Shown: one piece after another, positions 1 through 8,932 of the stretch | How positions within the stretch are numbered: position 1 is the first letter of the stretch | Layout of the letters: every line of letters starts with the position of its first letter | Translations under genes and position numbers: made by a program | The notes under the pieces: model-generated | Databases searched by the model: none | Seen by the model: only the letters and a program-made list of their open reading frames with translations | Told to the model about the DNA's origin: nothing | NCBI RefSeq assembly: GCF_016925635.1 | Contig: NZ_CP070490.1 | Span: 3,788,001 to 3,852,000 of the forward strand | Direction of reading: 5' to 3' | Origin: Lysinibacillus fusiformis | GTDB taxonomy: Bacteria > Bacillota > Bacilli > Bacillales_A > Planococcaceae | DNA: 64,000 bases

Positions 1-878
1 GTGATTTGGATGGTGTATTGCGTCATGGGGCAGAAGGAATTGGCCTGTATCGTACAGAGTTTTTATATATGGGCCGAGAAAATTTGCCATCAGAGGAAGA
101 ACAATTTATAGCGTATAAAACAGTCATGGAAGGAATGAAGGGCAAGCCAGTTGTTATTCGAACACTGGATATCGGTGGCGACAAACACTTGCCATACTTA
201 CCTTTGCAGGAAGAAATGAACCCATTCCTTGGTCATCGTGCCATTCGTCTATGTCTAGACCAGCAGGAGCTATTCCGCACACAATTGCGTGCCCTCCTTC
301 GAGCATCGGTCTACGGAAATTTAAAAATTATGTTCCCCATGATTGCGACCATTCAAGAATTCCGTGAGGCTAAAGCGATTTTGCTTGAGGAAGAGGAAAA
401 GCTGATAGCGGCAGGTATTGCAGTAGGTTCATCTATAGAGGTCGGGATGATGGTTGAAATTCCATCGACAGCCGTAATGGCTGATATTTTTGCAAAAGAA
501 GTGGATTTTTTCTCCATTGGCACAAATGATTTAATTCAATATACAATGGCTGCAGATCGCATGAATGAAAAAGTTGCCTATTTATATCAACCGTATAATC
601 CAGCCATTTTACGTTTAATTCAAATGGTCATTAAAGCTGCCCATCAAGAACAGAAATGGGTAGGGATGTGTGGAGAAATGGCAGGCGATGAGCTAGCTGT
701 TCCTCTATTACTAGGCTTAGGCTTAGATGAGTTCTCTATGAGTGCCACATCGATTTTAAAAACACGCGCCTTGCTGAAGCAATTATCTGTCCCAGAGATG
801 CAGACTTTAGCGACGGAGGCTTTACAGTTAGCGACAGCTGAGGAAGTGCTAGAAAAAGTAAAGCAAGCATTGAAATAA
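1..878 (+). CDS. ptsI: PTS enzyme I (phosphoenolpyruvate-protein phosphotransferase), 3' part
   Basis: The gene is open at the left edge (reading frame from base 3), so only about the last 292 residues are seen. This is the PEP-binding TIM-barrel and dimerisation domain of enzyme I, which moves phosphate from PEP to HPr in the cytoplasm to start sugar uptake by the PTS. Family motifs are clear: [12 protein letters not shown] with the PEP-binding Arg, [15 protein letters not shown], and GMCGEMAGD with the active-site Cys near the C-terminus. The phosphorylated His lies in the missing N-terminal part. ptsH would be expected upstream, outside the window. A strong terminator follows directly, so this is the end of its operon. 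Confidence 0.97.
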   Translation, partial: DLDGVLRHGAEGIGLYRTEFLYMGRENLPSEEEQFIAYKTVMEGMKGKPVVIRTLDIGGDKHLPYLPLQEEMNPFLGHRAIRLCLDQQELFRTQLRALLRASVYGNLKIMFPMIATIQEFREAKAILLEEEEKLIAAGIAVGSSIEVGMMVEIPSTAVMADIFAKEVDFFSIGTNDLIQYTMAADRMNEKVAYLYQPYNPAILRLIQMVIKAAHQEQKWVGMCGEMAGDELAVPLLLGLGLDEFSMSATSILKTRALLKQLSVPEMQTLATEALQLATAEEVLEKVKQALK

Positions 879-891
879 GATAGAACGATAG

Positions 892-917
892 CCCATCTAC
901 CAAGTAGATGGGTTTTG
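892..917. terminator. Rho-independent terminator of ptsI
   Basis: A 9-bp perfect stem (CCCATCTAC/GTAGATGGG) with a 3-nt loop is followed by TTTT. It lies between ptsI (+) and the convergent HAD gene (-) and may serve both. Confidence 0.85.
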
Positions 918-922
918 TAGCA

Positions 923-1600
923 TTACTGGCTGAAAGAGTTGATGACTATAGGTATTTCTAATAAATCCTCCACGATGGCATCCGCTTCAACATCGTCCCA
1001 TTGTTTGTCCTTTTTCCAAATGCCCTTCATTCCTACGTGTTGAGCAGCTTTGACATCATTTTCAGGATGATCGCCGATAAAAACACATTCATGAGGCAGC
1101 ACATTCAGGTTTTCGATTGCGTTCAAAAATAGTTGAGGATGGGGCTTTTTCATTCCTGCCCATTCAGAAACTAAAATGACATCAAAATACTGCTCAATTA
1201 CTAATGCCTTTATATTGTCCATCTGAAATTGCCCATAGCCATTTGTAATCATGCCTAAAACCAATCGATCCTTTTTCAATTGCTCTAGCATCGAAATAAG
1301 GTTAGGAAAAGGGACACAGCTATATTTGAATTCATTTAGGTAATCTTGAAGAAGTGCTTCCCACGTTATATGAGCAAGATGAAATTCCTCCACTAATTGC
1401 TGATAGACGCGATCCTTCCAAACGTAGCCTCGCTTATCTAATTGAATAAAGCGAGTTATATATTGTTCCCTTGGAATGCAACCGAGAACCGCCTTCAATC
1501 GCTCATATTGCTGCTCGATGAAGAGTTGGACAGATGCATCTCTATTTAATAATGTTCCGTCTAAATCAAATAATGCCGCTTTAATCACGAAACATTTCAC
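923..1600 (-). CDS. HAD-superfamily hydrolase (phosphatase-like)
   Basis: A cytosolic HAD phosphohydrolase of 225 residues. All four motifs are visible: DLDGT (residues 12-16, nucleophile Asp12), the TNG motif, the Lys in KKPHPQLF, and the acidic GDHPENDV motif. A helical cap lies between motifs I and II, as in subfamily I (YjjG/PGP type). Substrate cannot be read from sequence; small sugar phosphates or nucleotides are usual for this group. The listed start is a GTG with AAGGACG only about 2 bases upstream. A second in-frame GTG four codons on is an alternative, since the fold needs only the residues from about position 7. It stands alone, convergent with ptsI. Confidence 0.85.
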   Translation of the reverse strand: MKCFVIKAALFDLDGTLLNRDASVQLFIEQQYERLKAVLGCIPREQYITRFIQLDKRGYVWKDRVYQQLVEEFHLAHITWEALLQDYLNEFKYSCVPFPNLISMLEQLKKDRLVLGMITNGYGQFQMDNIKALVIEQYFDVILVSEWAGMKKPHPQLFLNAIENLNVLPHECVFIGDHPENDVKAAQHVGMKGIWKKDKQWDDVEADAIVEDLLEIPIVINSFSQ

Positions 1601-1846
1601 CGTCCTTTTTGATTGTAAAAAAAGTAGCTGAATTATAAAAGGGTTGCTTATTTATAGAGAATTTACATACTTATTTATGAGTTAAATATATACATTAATA
1701 GTAAATTTTTATATAATTTATATATACAGAAAAATATGTATCTTATTATACTTTAATCTAATTTGCATACGATGTATAGACAATTAAGGAAATCAATACC
1801 CATGATAAATGTACTAAAAACAAGATATAGCAGGGGGAAAATTTAT

Positions 1847-2035
1847 ATGGATATTAAGGAAATGAAATGTAAAAGTTGTGGAGGAGATTCATTTGTAGAA
1901 GCGATGGATTTCATAAATCTTCGTCCAGTTGATAAGAAAATTGCTATAGGTTCTGAGAGAATCTTTACGGTTTGTTTGGATTGTGGAGAAGTTGCTTCAA
2001 TAAAAGTAAAAAAACCAGAAAAATTAATTAAGTGA
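1847..2035 (+). CDS. Small zinc-ribbon protein
   Basis: A 62-residue protein with two CxxC knuckles (CKSCGG near the N-terminus and CLDCGE about 37 residues later), the pattern of a nucleic-acid-binding or rubredoxin-like zinc ribbon. The C-terminus is lysine-rich. I start it at the ATG preceded by AGGGGGAAA about 7 bases upstream; the frame extends further up to 1763 but that part has no good ribosome-binding site and would precede the ribbon. The region upstream is very AT-rich. Function unknown; such proteins often have a regulatory or RNA-related role. Confidence 0.7.
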   Translation: MDIKEMKCKSCGGDSFVEAMDFINLRPVDKKIAIGSERIFTVCLDCGEVASIKVKKPEKLIK

Positions 2036-2175
2036 TCTTACTGCTTGAGTGAAGAAATAAAATTAATTAGTTTCGGTTCTTCGTCATTGATAGTTCCTCT
2101 AATTGGGAATTAGAAACATGCCCATTCTAAAAAAGGCACGACAAATGCTATGTGATTTTATAAACTAATTCTATT

Positions 2176-2215
2176 AAATAGGGTACGAAAATCATTGTGA
2201 TTTCGTACCCTATTT
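2176..2215. terminator. Hairpin downstream of spo0M (terminator-like)
   Basis: A long imperfect palindrome around GGGTACGAAA and TTTCGTACCC with a very short loop. It lies between the zinc-ribbon gene (+) and spo0M (-). The T-tracts on either side are short, so termination efficiency is uncertain. Confidence 0.5.
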
Positions 2216-2269
2216 ATGTTGAAATTAAATTTTTGTCCTTCAAAAGTGAAAGTCTGAAGTTTTAGTTCA

Positions 2270-3037
2270 TTAGGCATGTTTTGAAATAATTTGCTGAAGC
2301 TTCGCCTGCAGTGTTGGTAGGTCGTGCATCGTAATGGTTGTGCGAACATAGCTTTCATCCATATCTAATGCCTCAGCAAAAAAGCTACCAATGCCTTTTA
2401 CTTTGCGGTCAATTTGCATTAAAATCTCTGCAGAATGGTTGGACTGAGAGAGGAAAACTACTTCTAGCTCATCTAAATGACCTCTAAATTGTCCAGTTGG
2501 TACAAATTCAAATTCCTGGACAAATGGATAGTAGCCACGGAAGCGTGAAGGGGCTTGTTCACATTCAGCTTCACGTAAACGGAAACCTAATCCACGAATC
2601 GCATCTAATATATGTCCTGCAAGCGCTGTTGGCTCAACACGAATATAATCCTTATCACTCGGATCGACCGCATTTTTAATATCCAGACCCGTTTGAATCC
2701 AAACCTGTGTTTTACCAGCACTAATCGGTGTTTCAAATGGTAGTGTTAATGAAATAGGAAAGACCTTTTCTTCGCCAGCCGTCAGTGTGAAAGGCTCTGT
2801 TACTTTGACTTTTTGTAGTGCGGCAACCTCTGTATGTTTGTGATCATTCGACTCGCGAATATACGTCGTATTGACGGATAAATAAATGGTATCCACTTGT
2901 TGCTCGACTTGACCGCCATGCACTATGATTTCCCCCTGCATAACCTCTCCAGCATGATAAGTTTCCTTTTCCAATCTTGTATCCACTGTTGCTGAACCTA
3001 TTCCAATACTTGCTAATGCTTTATGAAAAAAAGACAT
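2270..3037 (-). CDS. spo0M: Sporulation-control protein Spo0M
   Basis: A 255-residue arrestin-like beta-sandwich protein of the Spo0M family. The N-terminus MSFFHKALASIGIGSATVD and the later segment around GEIIVHGGQVEQQVD are typical. In Bacillus, Spo0M affects sporulation control and cell-division or envelope behaviour and belongs to the SigW (envelope-stress) regulon. That agrees with the ECF-type promoter seen just upstream here. The start ATG has a strong AGGAGG site. Length is normal for the family and no damage is seen. It is transcribed divergently from the LysR gene. Confidence 0.93.
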   Translation of the reverse strand: MSFFHKALASIGIGSATVDTRLEKETYHAGEVMQGEIIVHGGQVEQQVDTIYLSVNTTYIRESNDHKHTEVAALQKVKVTEPFTLTAGEEKVFPISLTLPFETPISAGKTQVWIQTGLDIKNAVDPSDKDYIRVEPTALAGHILDAIRGLGFRLREAECEQAPSRFRGYYPFVQEFEFVPTGQFRGHLDELEVVFLSQSNHSAEILMQIDRKVKGIGSFFAEALDMDESYVRTTITMHDLPTLQAKLQQIISKHA

Positions 3038-3070
3038 CTTTCATTCCTCCTACTGACATCGTTAGCTATA

Positions 3071-3098
3071 CATACGCTTATGTTGAAAAAAGGTTTCA
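3071..3098 (-). promoter_or_regulatory. ECF-sigma (SigW-like) promoter of spo0M
   Basis: On the minus strand, TGAAAC (3098-3093) is followed after exactly 16 bases by CGTATG (3076-3071). This matches the SigW/SigM-type consensus TGAAAC-N16-CGTA. It lies about 35 bases upstream of the spo0M start codon. Confidence 0.75.
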
Positions 3099-3148
3099 AG
3101 ACTTCCAAATTTTTCGCTATACTAGTTGAAAACGAAAGAGGGATAGCG

Positions 3149-4003
3149 ATGGAAACAGAATGGCTACGCACATTTATGGTGGCAGCACAAACCGAAAACT
3201 TTCGAGAAACAGCTGAAAAACGATTTATTACACAATCGACCGTGACGAAGCACATCCAGCATTTAGAAAGGGCATTGCAAACGCCATTATTTAATCGACA
3301 GGGCAAACAGGTAACGTTAAATCGGCACGGTGCTTATTTTAGTCAGCAGGCACAAAAAATTTTGTCCGCTTTAGATGAAGGGCTACATCAGATGGATGCC
3401 TTCGTAAAGGGCTACACCGCTAAACTTACGCTTGGTGTTGCTCCACAAATAGCGAATTCAACATTACCAGCCATTATCACAGCATTCCAGCGCCGAAAGC
3501 CAACTACTCAAGTAGTGATAGAACTTTTAAAATCCAATGAAATCGGGGAAGCGGTATTTACTGGTGTAATCGATATTGGCTTATCCAAATTAACCTCAAC
3601 TCGTGAGCTACACACGGTGATGCTCGCACAGGAACCACTGCATTTGATTGCCCCTATGGCTAAAAAGGACAAGGATGCTTTCACACTTTTACAGCAGGAA
3701 ACACTTTTCACCCATGCGTATGCGCCCTATTGGCAGGAGGTTCAACAGGTGCTACAGCAATTTGCCAGCCATCAAACAATGCATATCAATCAAACAGAGG
3801 TGATTAAGCATTTCGTCAAGCATGGTCTTGGTATCGCCCTATTGCCTAAAAGTGTGATTGAAGCAGATTGTCAGCAACATCTTCTACATAGCTATTCAAT
3901 AAAAGAATTTTCCCATATTGTATCGGATACCTATTTGCTTACAAAGTATGTCTCAGCTGATTATGATGATTTTTTAGAAGCATGTAATAGCGTGTATGGG
4001 TAA
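3149..4003 (+). CDS. LysR-family transcriptional regulator
   Basis: A 284-residue LysR-type regulator. The winged helix-turn-helix is at residues 1-60 (QSTVTKHIQHLERAL, PLFNRQGK). The C-terminal part is a two-lobed effector-binding domain. I use the ATG at 3149, preceded by AAAGAGGGA with a 6-base gap; the open frame runs further upstream to 3023 but that part overlaps spo0M and the divergent promoter. LysR proteins often control a neighbour; the candidate is the DsbD/CcdA-like gene 76 bp downstream. The effector is unknown. Confidence 0.9.
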   Translation: METEWLRTFMVAAQTENFRETAEKRFITQSTVTKHIQHLERALQTPLFNRQGKQVTLNRHGAYFSQQAQKILSALDEGLHQMDAFVKGYTAKLTLGVAPQIANSTLPAIITAFQRRKPTTQVVIELLKSNEIGEAVFTGVIDIGLSKLTSTRELHTVMLAQEPLHLIAPMAKKDKDAFTLLQQETLFTHAYAPYWQEVQQVLQQFASHQTMHINQTEVIKHFVKHGLGIALLPKSVIEADCQQHLLHSYSIKEFSHIVSDTYLLTKYVSADYDDFLEACNSVYG

Positions 4004-4079
4004 AGCTGCTATCTGCACTGTTTATTCATAATGTTCCTTTATACTATTTTAATATAAAGGATAGATAGAGGGTGTTGAT

Positions 4080-4814
4080 ATGTATAGTATGTTGTCCACC
4101 ATTAGTCAGTTTATTAGTGAGCCCATTACGCAATTTGTACAGGGCTATGAGCATTCTGCCTTGATGCTGGCCATTCTTCTTGGCTTGATAGGCGCATTTG
4201 CTCCATGTCAATTAACAGGTAATATGAGTGCCATTACATTTTACGGCAATCGAACACTTCAAAAGAGCAGTAATTGGCAGGAGATTGTATTTTTTATTGT
4301 AGGGAAAGTGGTTGTTTTTAGTGGACTTGGCTTTTGTGCATGGCTATTTGGACAATCGTTTGAAACAAAGATGACCGTTTATTTTCCAATTTTTCGTAAG
4401 GCTATTGGACCGATGATGCTGCTAACAGGGCTGGTGCTAATCGGTTTATTCAAATTAACCTTTCTGCAACGCTTAACATCGCTGCTGCCACCTGTAGTCA
4501 AAGAGGGGAAATTCGGCTCGTTCTTAATGGGCGCTAGTTTTTCGATTGCCTTTTGTCCCACTATGTTTGTCTTGTTCTTTGTGTGGTTAATGCCCCTTGT
4601 GGCGAGCACTTCCTATGGTTTGCTCCTCCCAAGTATTTTTGGCGTAACAACGGCTGTACCGCTTATCATCATGCTTCTGCTGATTTACGTCTTTGATGCC
4701 AAGCGTCTTATCCTACGCAAAAGTATGAAAATGGGAAGGGCTATTCAAATGATGGCAGGTATCCTATTATTTTTAATCGGTATGACGGACACCATTACCT
4801 ATTGGAGCTTGTAA
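4080..4814 (+). CDS. DsbD/CcdA-family transmembrane thiol-electron transporter
   Basis: A 244-residue integral membrane protein with about six hydrophobic segments. Two conserved motifs, APCQLTG (Cys43) and AFCPTMF (Cys159), sit near the starts of pseudo-symmetric membrane segments. They are the redox Cys pair of the DsbD/CcdA family, which carries reducing equivalents from cytosolic thioredoxin to the outside for cytochrome c maturation, metal handling or peroxide repair. No thioredoxin-like partner is adjacent. The upstream gap contains an inverted repeat CCTTTATA/TATAAAGG (about 4035-4060), possibly a LysR operator or a weak terminator. RBS: AGAGGGTG. Confidence 0.8.
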   Translation: MYSMLSTISQFISEPITQFVQGYEHSALMLAILLGLIGAFAPCQLTGNMSAITFYGNRTLQKSSNWQEIVFFIVGKVVVFSGLGFCAWLFGQSFETKMTVYFPIFRKAIGPMMLLTGLVLIGLFKLTFLQRLTSLLPPVVKEGKFGSFLMGASFSIAFCPTMFVLFFVWLMPLVASTSYGLLLPSIFGVTTAVPLIIMLLLIYVFDAKRLILRKSMKMGRAIQMMAGILLFLIGMTDTITYWSL

Positions 4815-4855
4815 GACATGTATAATAGAGTTAAAACGAGAAAGAGAGATACAGT

Positions 4856-5176
4856 ATGTCAGCTATATTATTATTTATTCTTGCGGGAATTGGCGAAATA
4901 GGTGGAGGCTATTTAATTTGGCTTTGGTTACGAGAGGGCAAACCTTTTTATTGGGGCATTATTGGCGGATTTGCACTTGCTCTGTACGGTGTGGTCGCAA
5001 CATTTCAGTCCTTTCCAACGTTTGGGCGAGTTTATGCAGCCTATGGTGGGGTATTCATCGTGCTGTCCATTTTATGGGGGTGGGGCATTGATGGCAAAAA
5101 GCCCGATCACTTGGACTTTATTGGCGCTGGTATATGCTTAATCGGCGTTATCGTGATATTGCTGCCTCGCTCTTAG
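4856..5176 (+). CDS. UPF0060 (YnfA-type) small membrane protein
   Basis: A 106-residue protein with four membrane helices, matching the UPF0060/YnfA family through [28 protein letters not shown] and the C-terminal DFIGAGICL helix. It is distantly related to small multidrug-resistance transporters; its substrate is not firmly known. It follows the DsbD-like gene by 41 bp in the same direction and ends in a strong bidirectional terminator. Confidence 0.92.
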   Translation: MSAILLFILAGIGEIGGGYLIWLWLREGKPFYWGIIGGFALALYGVVATFQSFPTFGRVYAAYGGVFIVLSILWGWGIDGKKPDHLDFIGAGICLIGVIVILLPRS

Positions 5177-5181
5177 CGTGG

Positions 5182-5218
5182 AAAAAAAGGTTACTAGGAC
5201 AGGCTAGTAACCTTTTTT
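5182..5218. terminator. Bidirectional rho-independent terminator
   Basis: The stem GGTTACTAG/CTAGTAACC is flanked by A-run and T-run, so it works on both strands. It separates the UPF0060 gene (+) from the convergent methyltransferase (-). Confidence 0.93.
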
Positions 5219-5221
5219 GAA

Positions 5222-5986
5222 CTATTTTTTACGCGCAATAAAACGTAGACGATAATAATCAATGACCCATTCATTGTGGTGAAAGCAAGTTGGCTTTAAT
5301 AATTCCTCACATGTCGCATACACCTGCTCCTTGTCATCTACCGTTAAGTGCTGTAGTAGATTATCACTAAACATCACCAACCAGTTGCGAAGCCCATCCA
5401 GCCCTTGAAGTGGTGTAGGACGTTTATAGAGTGTGATATTCTCGACCTGAAAGCCTGCATTTTCTAATTTTGATTGATATTCCTCGACGCTTGGAAAATA
5501 CCAAGGGAAATAGTGGTCGATATAGGGAAATTGTAAAGATTCCATACTTTTTTGCAGGGCCCAAACGATGGATGCAATATTACCTTGTCCACCCATTTCA
5601 GCAACAAAGCGTCCATCGTTCTTCAGTGCGCCATAGACGTTTTCGATAACTACATCAGGTTCCTTCATCCAATGAAGTGCGGCATTGGAGAAAACGGCAT
5701 CAAATTGCTGAGAAAAATGCATCGCTGTAGCTTCCATTGTTTGAAAATTTATGGCAGGATATTTTTGCTGAGCAGCTAAAATCATCGTAGCCGAGGCATC
5801 TACTCCAATCACAGAAGCCCCAAATGCTGATATGTCATTAGCCAAATCTCCTGTACCACAACCCACATCTAAAATATGTTCATTTTTCTGCGGCGCTAGT
5901 AGATCGACTAAGCTTGTACCCAATTTTGACACGAAATCATGCTTTTCATCATATAAATGAGCATTCCATTTTGTTTTTGTTGTCAT
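5222..5986 (-). CDS. Class I SAM-dependent methyltransferase (trans-aconitate methyltransferase-like)
   Basis: A 254-residue soluble enzyme with the Rossmann SAM-binding fold: motif I ILDVGCGTGDLA near residue 40, an acidic residue in GVDAS, and motif IV SNAALHW. The SNAALHW signature, the length and the C-terminal helical lid resemble trans-aconitate 2-methyltransferase-like proteins, common in Bacillales. The true methyl acceptor is not known. The start ATG has an AAGGAGATG-type site. It is followed by a shared bidirectional terminator. Confidence 0.85.
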   Translation of the reverse strand: MTTKTKWNAHLYDEKHDFVSKLGTSLVDLLAPQKNEHILDVGCGTGDLANDISAFGASVIGVDASATMILAAQQKYPAINFQTMEATAMHFSQQFDAVFSNAALHWMKEPDVVIENVYGALKNDGRFVAEMGGQGNIASIVWALQKSMESLQFPYIDHYFPWYFPSVEEYQSKLENAGFQVENITLYKRPTPLQGLDGLRNWLVMFSDNLLQHLTVDDKEQVYATCEELLKPTCFHHNEWVIDYYRLRFIARKK

Positions 5987-6299
5987 CCTATTTCATCTCC
6001 TTTAGTTGAGCATAGCAAAGGAGAACAGAAATCAGAAATGCGAAAAATCATGAATTTTGATTCCAAATTGGAATTAGAACTTTCTCTACAACAGCTAGCT
6101 TTACAGGCTATCAAATTTCCGATCCGATAAGAGATTAAAATTTTTTATAAAACACATGGTCAAGGTAGTAAGAAAGTTTTATCTGGAGTTTCTCAATGAT
6201 TTGAAAAAACGAGGTCCAAATGTAAAGATACCGCAAGCATAAAAATTTTGAGTAAACTAAAAAGGTAGCTGATGTTTTTTCAGCTACCTTTTGTTATGG
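5987..6299. other. Intergenic region, possible gene remnant
   Basis: 313 bp with no convincing intact gene. A short plus-strand frame at 6156-6242 (28 codons, lysine/arginine-rich) and in-frame fragments upstream of it could be the worn-out tail of a gene, but I recognise no family. The right end holds the terminator of nhaC. Confidence 0.3.
6260..6293. terminator. Terminator of nhaC (bidirectional)
   Basis: The stem AAAGGTAGCTGA/TCAGCTACCTTT with a short loop and flanking A and T runs lies immediately downstream of the nhaC stop. Confidence 0.9.
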
Positions 6300-7676
6300 T
6301 TAAAGCTTTGTTAATGTTTTGCCACTCCAGCCAAACAAGATCGTAAGAATTGGTCCAAGTAAACAGAAGAAGGTGAACGGTAGGTAATCCAATGTGGAAA
6401 TACCGAGGACACTTGCGATAAAAATACCACAAACACTCCAAGGCACAAGTGGGTTGACGACCGTACCTGCATCCTCCATGACGCGTGAAAGGTTTTTTGG
6501 TGCAAGACCAACCTTTGCAAATTGAGCCTTAAAGGCCTCACCAGTTAATAGAATGGATAAGTACTGTTCACCGATCAATGAATTGACACCGATGCCTGTA
6601 ATAGCAGCACCTGTAATAACAGAACCAGCACTTTTAAATAAACTTTGCACCTTCGCTAAAATACTTTGAATAATGCCTAATGTGAACAAAAGACCACCCA
6701 TTGTTAAAGCAAGTAGAACAAGCGCGATTGTAAATAGCATACTATTCATCCCACCACGAGTGAGCAAGGCGTCTACATCTTTATTACCAGTTTGAGAGAC
6801 ATAGCCATCAAACAGAATCTTGAAGATATCTGAAGCGGGAACTGGGTCAAGTAGAGAGCCAAGGCCTACTCCAATAATGGATACAACAGCCAATGTAATG
6901 ATTGCTGGTGCCTTATAAAAAGTCATGATAACAAGAACAACAATTGGCAATAATGTATACCAATGAATAAGTTCTGTAGACAATAAACCTTCTTTAAATT
7001 GTTCCACAGTCTCAAAGGATGTAGCAGCTCCTGTTGGCGAGATAATAGCATAGATTACAAAGGAGATAAGAAAAGCAGGAATGGTTGTCCAGCCCATATT
7101 TTTAATATGCTCAAAAAGGTCTACACCAACTGTACCAGAAGCAAGATTGGTTGTATCGGATAAGGGTGACATTTTATCACCAAAGAAGGCGCCAGAAACA
7201 ATCGCTCCAGCTGTAATCGTTAGGGAGATATCCATAGCACCGGCAATGCCCATAAATGCCACACCAACCGTCGCCACAGTTGTCAACGAGCTTCCAATTG
7301 AAATACCCACGATACTACAAATTAAAAACACGATGGCAAAGAAAAAGTTTGGCGAAACAGTTAAAAAGCCATAATAGATAAGGGTTGGGATCGTTCCACC
7401 CATAATCCAGCTTGAAATTAAAATGCCGATAAAAAAGAAAATAAAAACGGCGCCAAGTCCAGCGCTAGCACCCGCAATCATACCACCTTCAAGATCGCGA
7501 AAGGGTACTTTTTTCAGTAGTCCATAAGCGAGTAAAATGGCAATCACAAGAAAAATCGGGATATGTGGCGTAGCCTTTAAATAGCCAATACTATAAGCCA
7601 TTATGGCAATAATTAAAATAGTGATAAAGCTTGCCTCAAGAAATCGAGGGTTACTCTTTGCTTCTATTCGAAACAT
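6300..7676 (-). CDS. nhaC: Na+/H+ antiporter of the NhaC family
   Basis: A 458-residue polytopic membrane protein with about 11-12 helices. NhaC-family segments are visible: SIGSSLTTVATVGVAFMG, GAIVSGAFFGDKMSPLSDT and, in the C-terminal half, VNSLIGEQYLSI. NhaC proteins exchange cytoplasmic Na+ (or malate/lactate in the MleN branch) for protons and act in sodium and pH homeostasis. It is monocistronic with its own strong promoter and terminator. The start ATG has an AGGAGG site. Length is normal. Confidence 0.92.
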   Translation of the reverse strand: MFRIEAKSNPRFLEASFITILIIAIMAYSIGYLKATPHIPIFLVIAILLAYGLLKKVPFRDLEGGMIAGASAGLGAVFIFFFIGILISSWIMGGTIPTLIYYGFLTVSPNFFFAIVFLICSIVGISIGSSLTTVATVGVAFMGIAGAMDISLTITAGAIVSGAFFGDKMSPLSDTTNLASGTVGVDLFEHIKNMGWTTIPAFLISFVIYAIISPTGAATSFETVEQFKEGLLSTELIHWYTLLPIVVLVIMTFYKAPAIITLAVVSIIGVGLGSLLDPVPASDIFKILFDGYVSQTGNKDVDALLTRGGMNSMLFTIALVLLALTMGGLLFTLGIIQSILAKVQSLFKSAGSVITGAAITGIGVNSLIGEQYLSILLTGEAFKAQFAKVGLAPKNLSRVMEDAGTVVNPLVPWSVCGIFIASVLGISTLDYLPFTFFCLLGPILTILFGWSGKTLTKL

Positions 7677-7729
7677 GTGAATCCTCCTAATACATACTTC
7701 TGCGCTTCAATGCGGTGAAGCCCAAAAGT

Positions 7730-7757
7730 ATTATAGCACGCTAATATTTTTTGTCAA
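7730..7757 (-). promoter_or_regulatory. SigA promoter of nhaC
   Basis: On the minus strand, TTGACA (7757-7752) and TATAAT (7735-7730), both perfect hexamers, are 16 bases apart. The leader carries a small GCTTCA/TGAAGC hairpin before the ribosome-binding site. Confidence 0.85.
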
Positions 7758-7777
7758 TTGACTGAAAATTGGCGGTT

Positions 7778-8542
7778 TCAATGCAAGAAATAATCCCATG
7801 CATTTTTCAAAATTAATAAACAGGTCATGACAATAAAGATGACACGCATCATGGTCGTTCCACGCTTCAACGCAAATTTGGATCCAAGGATGGCCCCAAA
7901 GATCATGACAAAGCCCATCGAAAAACCATATAGAAAATGAACTTCTCCTAAAAATAAAAACATGATTAATGCCGCTAAATTAGAGGTGAAATTAAAAGCC
8001 TTGGCATTACCAGCAGCTTGCAGAAAATCATAGCCCATCATTAATAGAATAAAAATAAAAAATGAGCCTGTACCAGGTCCAAAAAAGCCATCGTAAAAGC
8101 CAATAGCCGCAAATGTGCCTATAAAGGCTAAATTTTTGGCTGTACTAAGCACACGCTCTTGATATTGCTGTCCCTAATCTTTTTTAAACATTGTATAAGC
8201 AGCTACAAGGACGAGCATAACAAGCATAAGTGGTTTTAAAATAGCAGGGGATACAAGATGGACAGTAAAGGCACCGAGTAAAGATCCTACAAAGATAAAG
8301 GGAAGGATTTTTCCGATTTTCTTGATGTCTACTTTCCCTGCACGTAAAAAAGTGAGCATACTTGTACCATTACTAATCGTATTGGCCAGTTTATTTGTGG
8401 CAATGGCTGTACTTGGAGGTAAACCAACGGCCATTAATGCAGGTAAGGAGATGAGCCCACCGCCTCCGACAATCGCATTTAAAAAAGATGCGATAAAAGC
8501 AAGTGGTAATAATAGTGTGAGTGAAAATAAATCAATATCCAT
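7778..8542 (-). pseudogene. TauE/SafE-family anion permease interrupted by an in-frame TAG
   Basis: Read through one TAG codon (8174-8176), this is a 254-residue TauE/SafE membrane protein. The first half has FLNAIVGGGGLISLPAL and ATNKLANTISN; the second half, beginning seven codons after the stop, has GFYDGFFGPGTGSFF and GNAKAFNFTSNLAAL, the two expected copies of the family motif. No frameshift is present: both halves are in the same frame and both look well conserved, so the lesion must be recent, a strain-specific polymorphism, a sequencing error, or a read-through codon. The family exports sulfite, sulfoacetate or similar anions. Start chosen at the ATG at 8542, after GGAAG. Confidence 0.85.
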
Positions 8543-8566
8543 AGGTATGCTTCCATCTTTCTCCAT

Positions 8567-8932
8567 TGCGTTTTAACATAGCGTACTGCGAAAGTCAAAA
8601 AATAACAATGAAATCCCAGCATTTTCATGTAAATTTCGTTTACAATTCCTTAACATTTCACAGGGCAAACAAATAAGCAGAAAAAAGTTTATTTCAAGTA
8701 TTTTTATAAAAATAAAAGAAAAAATGGTCGTTTTTAAAGAAAAAATAGTGATTTTTAATATTTGATTTCCAACGTTTGCAACTTGGAAAATAGCTTGAAA
8801 ATAAATGTGGCGAATTTTATATTACAGTTTTGTAAAATCAACAGCTACGTGTTTAAAATTTTGTAGAATTGTGTAAATGTTTTGTTATGATGGTTCAGAA
8901 ATCGACAATATATTTTCAACAGGAGGAACAGG
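8567..8932. promoter_or_regulatory. AT-rich divergent regulatory region before the phosphate transporter operon
   Basis: 366 bp without a gene, with A/T tracts throughout. Two 11-bp-phased hexamers, TTTACA (8639-8644) and TTAACA (8650-8655), resemble half of a PhoP box, which would suit a phosphate transporter. They lie about 280 bp from the gene and lack the usual four repeats, so this is only a hint. A TATGAT-like -10 lies near 8886. Confidence 0.3.

Noticed and set aside
8639-8655. PhoP box before the phosphate transporter
   Set aside because: Only two of the expected four phased hexamers are present and they lie about 280 bp from the gene.
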